A DNA stretch of 64,000 nucleotides from positions 62,001 to 126,000 of the forward strand of contig CALYLX010000097.1 of NCBI GenBank assembly GCA_944990035.1, read 5' to 3'. A model generated the notes under the pieces. It ran no database searches. It was not told the DNA's origin and was given only the letters and a program-made list of their open reading frames with translations. Within the stretch, counting starts at the first letter, position 1. Every line of letters starts with the position of its first letter. This document shows positions 54,779 through 64,000 of this stretch, in pieces. Made by a program: the position numbers and the translations under genes. Origin of the DNA: Clitopilus passeckerianus (taxonomy: Eukaryota > Basidiomycota > Agaricomycetes > Agaricales > Entolomataceae).

Positions 54779-57264
54779 TTATGAGTGAGGCGTAAGAAAG
54801 AAAGGACTTACAACTCCGAAGCCTTCAATATGGAGGTTGACGCTTGGGCCACCCTTCAGGATATCGACGAAGCGAGGAGACCTGAGCACTGCCTTGGCGG
54901 TGTTGCTCATGCTAGTCGGTCCACATACTAGACAGGAAAAAGGTCATTTAGTCACTACCCAAGCCATGTATTGGAGACGTTGCTCACCGCTAACGGACAT
55001 GCTATCGTTCGCCCGCTCTAGTTCTTCAGTCAGAATCTTCCTGACGTCCGGTCGACCTTCTTTAACACGGGCGATAGAGAGGTCATGGACGGAGGTGGAG
55101 GGTGTTTCCTGAGAGACTGTCGCTTCGCCCTTTTCGTTGCTTCCTAAGCTGGCTTGCTCGGCGAGACCGTAAGGGTCTTTGTTCCCTCCTGTGATGTAGA
55201 CGTCGATGGAGACTTCGAGGCTCTTGGGACAGTCCCTCAAAGCAGAACGAAGTTCGGACGAAATCCATTCGAGACTCTCTTAAGGTAGAAGATGGTCGTT
55301 AGAATCGGTTAAGACGTGAAAAATGGCGGCGACGAACTTGATTCGGGGTTTGCCCAGACGAAAACGAGTCTCTGACAGGCAGATTGGGGGTTTTCTTTGG
55401 CACGGCTATAGTATTGGTCAGACATCCGAACGGTCGTTGGGTAATGCGTGGTTTACGTACTTGATAGTCTCAAGGAAAAGTGGAAGAGTAAACGCGACTC
55501 CAGTTCCACCTGCAGTGAGGAGCAACGTCAGGAGAGAAGTGTCACGATCCTAAAATGAGGCGCACCTGCAACGAGGACAATGCTGCCGTAACCGTCAAGA
55601 CGAGGAGGTGCACTGTAAGGACCATCGAGAACGACTCGCAACTTGCTGTGGATCTGAGCAGCATCTCTCAAACGAGCAGTGAATCCGCCGTGAACGCGAA
55701 TGTAGAACGTAAGCTTCCTAGAGACCGTGTTCGAGGCGGAAGGCCCATTGTCTTCAGTAGAAATGCTCTTGGTGTCAACGTCTTCGGTGCTCGTCGCCGA
55801 AACGTCGGAGGGAAAAGAGGTGGGTGTCAAGGCCGAAGAAATAGAGCTGATCGTGAAGGGATGGAACTCGCATCTCCATTTCGAGACGGTGGGGATGTTG
55901 AGGTAGATGCTTTGACCTGGTTGCCAACGGAAGTAATCTGCTGCCTTGACGGTGACGCGCATGAAACGGGGGGAGAGGGCCTCAATAGATGCATGCGAGT
56001 CGGAGATCGATGAACGGCTGTTTAGGTAGTAGTGGGCGTTGAAGATGACGAGTTTGAGCAAGCGAAGGAAGCGGTCGAAACCCCAAACGACGAGGGCGGG
56101 CCAGATGTATTTATCGGCTCTGTATAGAACTCTCAGGAGAGTTCTTGTCGAGAGGCTTCACGTTAGAATGCTTACCCAATACCGATCCCTCGAGTGTGGA
56201 AGTAAGCGGTCAGAAGAGCAAGACTATAATAGTGTGGTTGTCAGGAAGGTATTATGAAACGATGAGGGAGACATACAGAGCAAGTATCGTATGTGTGATG
56301 ATGAAGAGCTCAAAGTGTCGTTGACGAACAGGGCGGATCGACAGGATTATCAAAAGTGTCAACGCACTTGCAGCCAGAGGTCCGCACTGAACCCAGGCAT
56401 GATCGGGGGTGAAGCTGCCGGTTAATCCGAGTTTAAACTGCGGGGGACGGTCATCGACGGACTTCGGAGGGAGTAGGGGCATAACCTACCCGACCAGCTC
56501 CATGTAACCAGATCAGCACACAGACAACACGGGCAACCATACGATGGAGGTAGTTAAGCTAGAAATAATTAATCGTTATCAGAAAACGACAAATGGAGCA
56601 TCGAAGTAATCGAACCTTCTCGTAGCTGATCCCGGTGAGAACTGTTGAATTGGCAATGAGCGATCGTAATACACGCGTGAAATGACGGAAGAACTCACAA
56701 GCAATAATATTATTTCTAGAGCCCAGGGCCGCCAACAATGGGAATTGGGTCCCGGCGACGATACCCGCCAAGTTTGCCCAATATTTTGGATCAAACTTGA
56801 CGCCTTTGAGCGATGTCGCTAAGAACGTCGAGCATAAATATCTGAGAAGTCGGCGGGATGTTCGTAATATACTTACAGTTCATGAGGGATACACCAAAGA
56901 CGGTGGCGATATAACCCGCAGTCAGTACAACCTCAGTCAGGTTCACAGAGTATGAGCCCAAAGAGATCGTCGAGCGGAAGGCAATGGCACGAAAGGCGTT
57001 AATGACAGCATGTGGAAGCCTCCTGTAGGAGAGAACCCCACGCCTGAGAGGCTTTTTAGCCGAGTTCCTGCGCAGTCGAGTGACGAGCACGCCGAACCAG
57101 TGGAAGAGGGAGATGAGAGTAATAAGGCAAGCTATAGCGTACCAGACCCGTTCAGGGTAGTCATGGTTGTGTTGAATACGAATAGTACGGTCAGGGTCAG
57201 GCGCCTGCATTTTTCCTTCTGCGCGCACCGCTGCAGTCGAAAGGTTAGAAGAGGAAGTAGCCAT
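54779..57264 (-). CDS. Ferric reductase/NADPH-oxidase-type flavocytochrome
   Basis: Multi-exon membrane flavocytochrome that passes electrons from NADPH via FAD and two haems across the membrane. Start at 57264 (MATSSSNLSTAAVRAE). After a first TM helix (YAIACLITLISLFHW), the ferric-reductase domain follows with KFDPKYWANLAGIVAGTQFPLLAAL, NNIIA, and LTGISYEK joined to LNYLHRMVARVVCVLIWLH, giving His-X13-His typical of haem coordination, and FELFIITHTILAL. FAD-binding motif HPFTISS (about 55860) and NAD-binding GGTGVAFTLPLF (exons joined near 55560-55510) are present, then ESLEWISSELR and the C-terminal NLHIEGFGV. Several introns of 50-90 nt are needed. Substrate (iron or oxygen) cannot be decided from sequence; FRE family is more likely. 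Confidence 0.8.
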
Positions 57265-59802
57265 TGCACGAGAGTGAACAGGTGGGCTAAAGGTGGGCGG
57301 TAAAGCAAATCATCCGGTGTGAATCTCTGGCGTTTATAAGGTGAGGCCAAACCAGAGAAAGAAGTTATCAGGGGTTGCATATTTTCCCTTCCCGAAGAAC
57401 CCTCGTGCAATACTGCATACGTACTGTAACTGAATCCGTATGGACATGTTGGTGGTACGAATACAAACGCGGTTACGACTACTGATGGCGGCCAAAAATG
57501 GGCCAGCTCTTATCTGATAATATCGCAATGCAAGATCCGCGTCTCTTTAATCTTATCTCCGTTCACGCCATTTGGTAAAAAAGCCTCCACGGTTCGATCA
57601 TCAACGGTCACCGGAGTCAATGACTTCGCTAAGAATATATAGTCGTGCCCGAGGCGCAATTTCGTCGGTTAAAATACGTATGGCGTCCAAGAATATCAAG
57701 TGGATCGGCGCAAGCTTCAATGCTTCGGAGGCTCCCCGGTTAAAGATGTTCGGCATGTGAGTACCAAATTGTGACATGTGAGCTATAATTCTATTGCTTA
57801 GTGGGACGTATGATGTCTCGAGAGGGCTCTCCTGAGCTGTAGATCTGTCGCATGTGTTATTTCAGGTGGATCGGGAGGCATACAGACGAACCCCACGCTG
57901 TGATGGCCTGCCTAGCTTCTTGGAATTCTTGTCACGTCTGACGAGACGCTATCACTCGCTAACCATGCGCGTTGCGATATGGTCAGTAAGTTAAATATTT
58001 TCTTAAGTTATTGTCAATCAGTCGGCACTATAAACGCATGTAAGCAGCTTTTCGTCGCCAAGCTGGCGGGGAGAGGTGTCATTGGTGGGATACTTTGCGC
58101 CTTAACAGCGTGTGCAACCTATTGTAGAAACTGTATAGAAAGGAACGGGACTATTATCTTACCCAAGAGGTATTGCTTCGATCGCAATTCACGTGGACTG
58201 GCAAGATTTATATTGATCCTTCAACATCGATAAAGACTCTTCCAACATATTTCCGAGGGGAGATCCAATGGAAGATTCGTGTCTGAAAAATGGGCACAAG
58301 GTTGTGATTGACGCAATATAGAAGATGAAGTTCTCCGTGGCAGTACGAGTCTATCGTAAAATCGTTTCCCTTAGTGTAGCTTCTTTCAAGCAACGAGCGA
58401 AAGAAAGCATAAAGGTACGCCTTTAGGTACCGCAGATCAGCCCGCATTCCAAAATTACAGGCACGGAGAATCCGAGGAAGTTAATCGTGCCCCTTTGCTC
58501 GCCGGGAAACGTCCTTATTTCCCATTTGTCCAGTTTTTCACAACGGAGGCGGAGGATTGCTTACGCAGGGGCGCGGCCAAGGGGCGGTTCCAGAGCTTCC
58601 ATCATTGCAGTGCAATTACTTCAATATTGTTGCCCCAAGGTCCGGACATGCCCAGCGCTTTAGCGAACCGAGCCCAGCTCAAACTGGGTATGATTTTCCC
58701 AAAGGTGGGTTGGCGTGGTGGGATCAGAGCTGTTCTAAGTAATGCAATGGTGCGAATGCATTGGTGGGATCATATGTCACCCGTATGGCGTGTCCGGAAG
58801 TACAGGAGCAGAACATCGCAGTAATGAAAGTGGCGCTCCGAACCTACCGTCAGTATGCCTAGAATCACGTTCATATGACACCAAAAGGCACGCCTAGGCA
58901 GGATCCAGCTTTTTTGCAGAGCCAGGACTTGGGGGTTATTGATACCAGAGTGCACCCCATGATGGCACGACCTTTCCGAGCGAAGGGTGTTCCCCACTTC
59001 CGCCACGGTCCGTGGCCTTCCGGGAAATATCAAAGAGTAATCCAGCGATAAGAGCTACGAACGGCCTGTGATATGAAGCCTCAGAGTGAGTAGATTATGT
59101 CGAGTAATGTCGACAAAGGTCCAGAGCCTGTATCATCCAGTAGCTGGCACGCATGGATCACATGGGACCGGGATCTATTGATCGAGAGAAGAAAGTGATA
59201 GAGCGTGGTCTGTCTGATGGAACAGCCTTGCTATACACCTACTATTGGTGCCCGTCAGACCCAACACTACGTTAACAGCAACTGCGCCGAAAAGCTCTAT
59301 CACAGAGGTCCTAATCGCGCGGTGTTCAATACAATTCGGTCATGAACGGTGCTTGGAGCGTATTCAGAACATGGTGAGTTGTTATTCCTGTCGTCCGCAA
59401 CTCTGGTAACGAAGATAACGATGCCTCAGAGGATTGCGAAAGTTGGCGTGATTTATGTCGGGCATTCCCGAGTTTGAGGTGCGTGCATCACCGAGTAAGC
59501 TTACCAATTGTCTGTGGTGCTGTACCACATATCAATGTCGTTAACAATGCATTTTAGTAGCGCAAAGTGCTTGAGATGCTCGGACGAGCACAGCAGGTAT
59601 AGTCATTCGTCGCAGCAATGTTCAGGCAAGCTTGAGCAGAGCTGACATAAGCCTGATGAATCGGTTGATTAGGTAACTGCACGTGTTAGTTTTACAGGGA
59701 AATCTTTTCTTGGCCTCCTGAGCTACTGCTTTGCGTACTCCTCCTGCTTACCCCAATTTCTCTGCCATCTTTATTGCTTTAACGGCCTCAAGAATTCACT
59801 GA
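57265..59802. other. Long intergenic stretch, no gene recognised
   Basis: Promoter sides of the flavocytochrome and the CCCH gene and about 2 kb with only short ORFs (for example 109 codons at 58495-58824) without family signature. Confidence 0.35.
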
Positions 59803-62358
59803 ATGCCAGCTGAAGACGTCTTGCGCAACGATGAGAAAGAACGGGACAAGGATAGGGATTTAGACCGAAATGATCGCAGTGGTTCAAAGTCCAAATCATC
59901 AGCCTCGTCTGCATCCAAGTGTACGTACAATCTACCTCAAAGTTCAGCAATCTAGGCCGACTTATAGCTGTATATTATTATAGCTAAGGACTTATCGCAT
60001 GTGCCTTGCAAATTCTACAAAGTTGGAGGATGTACAGCTGGCTCTTCCTGCCCATTCTCGCATAACATGCCGGAACCTGGACATAAGGAGGTCTGCACCT
60101 GGTATGTCAAGGGGAACTGCAAGTTTGGCCATAAATGTGCTCTAGCCCACGTAATGCCGGGCCAGAGCATGGCTATGGATCGCAAGAACAAGAAGGCTGC
60201 TCAGCTTGCTGCGAATGCAGGCGCAGGTGCGGATAAGGGTGGGTTAAAGGATGCAAAAGGTGGAAGACCAAATGGTGGAAAGAGAGAAAGTGGGACTCCT
60301 TCTGGACATCGCAACTCGTTGCTTAGTGGTGGATCTACTGCACCAACCCGAATCCTCAATTCATCGTCCGGCTCTGCAGGTCGTCCTCCCATGTCTCTTC
60401 TGAAGACATCCACATCTCCGTCTGCACCGGCACCGCCGTTAGCGTCGCTCGGGGTTCTGGACGATTTGGATAGCGACAGCATCCAGTTGCCGTCTGCGCC
60501 TGCCCAGGGTAAACAGGGTTCACAAGATAACGCCACAGCTTCCACAGCTAATGCTGCAGACGATGCATCCCCCTCTGACGAGGCAGATTCACAATCTCAT
60601 CCCAAGTCTCCATCTCCTGGACCTCTCCCCACGTCGGTTCCACGCTCTGTGGTGACGCCTACCCAGCCGAAGCCCGACTTCGGTCCTATCGGATCTCCTC
60701 CAGCCAGCGGCTCGTTATCTTCGCAGATGAACGCTCATGCTGTGAGGGACGACAACATCACTCCTGGTACCTCGCCTCAACACATTAATGGCATTAGCGT
60801 CGTGCCAGAATCCCCTGCCAAAAGCCAGAGCTTCGTACCTAGCTCTCCGTTCTCTGCACCGGGCACTCAGACGAACTTCATGCCCGGAAACTCGTATAAT
60901 GGCGTTGGTGGAATCGCTTCTAGTCTGAGCGCATTGACCATGATGGGTGGTCGCAACGGTGGCTGGAGCAATGGCGGAGAGAATGGAAATGGGATGTCCT
61001 CCCAGCAACGTCGGATGAACGGTGGTCAAAATGATGTGATGAAACGGGGAATTGGCATGAGCATCCTCAGGGATGCGGAAAATGCGGTAGATGATGGGGA
61101 TTTGGAGGATTTCCTACCCAGCTCGCTAACCGACCTGCTGACTCCAGAAGAGAGGCAACGTCGGATGTCAAGGAGCCACTCCGGTCAAACACCCCAAACC
61201 GCTGCACCTATCGGTCACTTGATGAGGGAGCACGCCTCAGCGAGTACCAGCGGAAGTAGTGGACACCGATATTCCAGGTCGGTTCCTGCTTCATCGCTTC
61301 TTGGAGACCTCAAATCGATATGGTCGGACAACCCCAATCCACACGCACTCCCCTCCTCGCCTAATCACCGAGCAACGCCTTCTTCCTCGTTCACCCAAAG
61401 ATATGACCCACTTGGGCATAATGCAGCCGAAGATTTTGGACTTAGCATCAGTGTCGGAAGCACTGGCAGTGGCATGATGGGTCTTAGCCCGAGTAATGCG
61501 AGCGCTGCGTTCCTCCCCGGTTTGCAATCTCAGTACCTCAATGCCAAGGCCAAGCAGGCTCAAGCTGCTCAGCTCGGACTGGGCAACCTCAGTCGAGGAG
61601 TGCGAGGAACCAGTGGTCCACTTTATGGCGGTAGCACGGGCACCAGCCTTTCGAACAACAACTTTGGAGGGGGATCTAACCTTTCCTCCAACGCTGCTCT
61701 CCACACCCATACGAACCCCCTTACAAACGTGCAACATACTTACCGAGCCGCACCCTCTCCTTTCGACCTCACCCAGCAACAGCATCTCTACCCCCAGACT
61801 GCGCGCCCGATCCCATCTAATTTCGCCAACGCGGGATCGAAGGAGGGTGCAGGCGATGATCCACACCAAGGCACCCATCTCCTATCACCCAGTGCACGTG
61901 CCCTCCAATCCCATGCTCCCGGCCAAAGCCTCCCACAAGGTCTCGCAGCTGGCTATTCCCGCATCCACGCCCTCCCGCCTCCACCAAATCTTGCGTCCCC
62001 CTCCTCTGCAGGATTCTTCGGAAGCGGAACGCCTCCTGCTGGGAATGATCTTAACATTCCTAGTAGTGGACCGTATGGGCAGTGGAAAGGGGCTGCGTCG
62101 CCTCCCAATAATGGTGGTGGCTTTGATAGCATGTTCTCTCGCTTGTCGTACTCTGCTGCTACAGCGGTTCGGAATGGTCAAGCTGGCGGTTTATCGACGC
62201 CGGTTCCCGCTGGTCAAGGTATGGGTGCGCATGCTCCACCGCCAGGCTTGTCCAGGACCGTCAGTGGAGGGAAGCAGTCGACTGGTCCCCTCAGCCCGCT
62301 GAGCAGGCCCACTGTGAACGATAACGACGACGACGATTTATTCATTTTGGATAAATGA
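59803..62358 (+). CDS. Tandem CCCH zinc-finger protein
   Basis: Two exons (59803-59920 and 59984-62358) give 830 aa. Exon 1 is charged and Ser-rich; at about residues 46-90 come two CCCH fingers, CKFYKVGGCTAGSSCPFSH and CTWYVKGNCKFGHKCALAH, both C-X7-C-X5-C-X3-H. The remaining 700+ residues are low-complexity Ser/Pro/Gly/Asn with a short conserved-looking block (DLEDFLPSSLTDLLTPEERQRRMSR). Such proteins bind RNA and regulate transcript stability or processing. The precise orthologue is uncertain (Lee1-like by the finger type is a guess). Confidence 0.85.
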
Positions 62359-62840
62359 GAGTGAGGCAGTAGGCGGTCGGTGGGTTATAGCAAAATATCC
62401 GAAGGGTGTATAAAAATGGTATCACCCTGTTCTGGATGAAAAGCTTTCGAGAACCCTGGGGGTTTATGTGTTTCGTTCTCTTTTGTTTAATATCACATCA
62501 TTCTGTAATCTCCACTATTCTATTTACTTGCTACATACAAACACTGGACCTCCTCCCCACATATTGACAGAACTCTGGTGTTGTATATACATGCCGACAT
62601 TCTGTTCATACTCACCCTTCCTCGGTTTGTAACAATGTACTCAGTACTCATACTCCCTCTCCTTTCTCTGTTTCTGTTTCTTTTCTCTAATTTAACCGGA
62701 TGGTGTGTTAAACATTGTTCTCCTCCCTTCTCATACATGTACTACAATGTTCCAAGCACTGGGTTCGACATATGTATGAATAGTGCCATGCAATTGTACA
62801 ACGTATCCAAGCAGCGGGTGATAGCGGAAGTGATCTAGGT
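62359..62840. other. Convergent 3' ends of the CCCH and Noc4 genes
   Basis: T-rich and AT-rich; no ORF of note. Probable overlapping 3' UTRs. Confidence 0.5.
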
Positions 62841-64000
62841 CTACGCGAAATCCCAGAGTTCGCTCACCACATCTCTTTTCGAGGTGGCATCCGCCTCATC
62901 CGGAGTACGACCCTCAGTGAAGACGGGGAACATGTCATCCATCTGCCCAAGCTCGACTGCCAGAGCGGGTTCCTTCTTTATCTTCCTATTCACCTCCGTG
63001 TCGAACAACTGTGGGACTAGTCAGCTCTCTGATCAACGAATTTGGTAATTATGCAGCATACCGTGTTGTATGTGTGATCAAGGAAATCCTCCGACGCGTA
63101 ATTGGGCTTGGTGAACGCTTCTGAGAATATCTTAGCCAGCGTCGACACCGTTGAGTGATAGTGCGAGCGATGGGACAGGAGTTCCCAGAGCGAACTGGAC
63201 TGGGCTTGCGTATTTAGAGGATTGGCTTCGTCTGGGAGGAAAGGATCTACCCAACAAGAAGTCAGTCAGCCGGTCCAGCAGAGGGGATAAAGAATAGGAA
63301 AAAGCTGACCTTGGAAAGGCTGTTCAGCGTCAGGTTGGTGGATCATGGTCATTAGCGCGGGGTGTCGCTTGAGGACGTTGTAGGTGAAGGGGATGATCAT
63401 TACGATCGCTGCTGGGGGTGCAGAGAGAGATAAACGAGATAGCCGCTTGATGAAGGAAGCGAGGAGGTTGGCTGGTAGGTGGCTGGAACTGGGTCAGCAG
63501 CAGGTTGGTGTGATTAGGGTACTGGCTTACGTTGAGCTGAGGAAGAGTTCCGTCATGCGGAAGAATCGAGCGCGATGCCTGAGGTGGAGGACGTCACGGT
63601 TGAGGAAGGCGTAGAGTCGCGTGTAGAAGGATGGATAATCGCTATAGGATAGGTGTTAGATTTGAAGGGTGGCAGTATATTGAGATGGCTTACAGGTTGT
63701 ATTCTTTCATCAAGATAAAGAGTGCATTCAAGGCCAAGAGGCCGACCGCACCACCTAAAGAGAACTAAATCAGCACGTCGAAAGCACAAGAAGCGGCGTA
63801 TGGCATACCCATATCAACCGCTCCCCCAACCCAATCCATAACCAAGACCGCCCTCGTGAGATGAGGCATAACGCCTCTGTGCATAATGTTCAACGCCCTC
63901 GTAGCTAGCACTCTTGAATCTTCGGCCAACGAGAGCCGTGGCAGCAACGCCAGCCACGTTCTGGTGAACACCGCCCGATGCGACCGGAGAGAGTGCAAGC
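62841..64000 (-). CDS. NOC4: Nucleolar complex protein 4 (Noc4), C-terminal part
   Basis: The gene enters from the right edge and ends at TAG 62841-62843. It encodes the C-terminal CBF/Mak21-like domain: SRVLATRALNIMHRGVMPHL, AVGLLALNALFILMKEYN, FYTRLYAFLNRDVLHLRHRARFFRMTELFLSST, HLPANLLASFIKRLSRLSLS, APPAAIVMIIPFTYNVLKRHP, DPFLPDEANPLNTQAQSSSLWEL, and NYASEDFLDHTYNTLFDTEV. Noc4 pairs with Nop14 and is needed for 40S ribosomal subunit maturation in the nucleolus (established in yeast). At least five introns are needed, all short. The N-terminal half lies outside the window. Confidence 0.85.

Noticed and set aside
60201..61878. Antisense ORFs of 114 and 195 codons inside the CCCH gene, and a 268-codon ORF in another frame
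   Set aside because: Low-complexity Ser/Pro/Gly coding DNA often leaves other frames open; no protein features.
1..64000. tRNA, rRNA, CRISPR or bacterial-type operon
   Set aside because: Looked for and not seen; gene structure is eukaryotic throughout.

Overview
The window looks like an Agaricomycete-type basidiomycete genome (inference). Genes are split by short GT-AG introns, mostly 50-100 nt. Several families are typical of mushroom-forming fungi: a CCL2-type beta-trefoil lectin, a CBM1-GH5 cellulase, F-box proteins, a basidiomycete seven-TM-like protein, a PD-(D/E)XK-like protein, and a TUP1-like relic. Tandem retroelements and DNA transposons make up the left half.

Left half (about 1-36,000) is a nested transposon graveyard. 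After a gene-poor stretch with a diverged 200-bp repeat comes a TATA-driven three-exon PD-(D/E)XK-like gene (2491-3363) and a decayed Tc1/IS630-type transposase on the minus strand (about 3740-4710). Then come: Gypsy/chromovirus copy G1 (4746-11705, plus); a minus-strand Copia element C1, broken into three pieces (11706-13396, 15008-15604, 22362-23621); a decayed Tc1-type element Tc1a (13399-15005) inside C1; a nearly intact Copia C2 (15610-22356, plus) also inside C1 with 5-bp target duplications; a Tc1 element Tc1b with a near-complete transposase (23624-25242); a diverged solo-LTR relic related to the Gypsy family (25245-25567); a TUP1-like WD40 pseudogene (about 26041-26677); and Gypsy copy G2 (26706-33915, minus) with a 4-bp target duplication. 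To its right lie relics of a BTB gene, an unknown gene and an HNH-nuclease gene.

The Gypsy family is the most informative part. It has a chromodomain at the C-terminus of Pol, a primer site that is an exact 11-nt complement of the predicted transcript 5' end (a Tf1-like self-priming arrangement), a +1 gag/pol frame relation, and a third ORF after pol ending in two zinc-knuckle-like motifs. The premature stops seen in four transposon families are mostly CGA to TGA, a CpG-deamination signature.

Right half (about 36,900-64,000) is ordinary gene space: CCL2-like lectin; F-box gene with one in-frame stop; a possible small two-exon gene; secreted protein; ribokinase; intact F-box gene; seven-TM-like protein; CBM1-GH5 endoglucanase; decayed partial copies of two upstream segments; ferric-reductase/NOX-like flavocytochrome; tandem CCCH zinc-finger protein; and the C-terminal part of nucleolar protein Noc4 running off the right edge. 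No CRISPR array, rRNA or convincing tRNA was seen.
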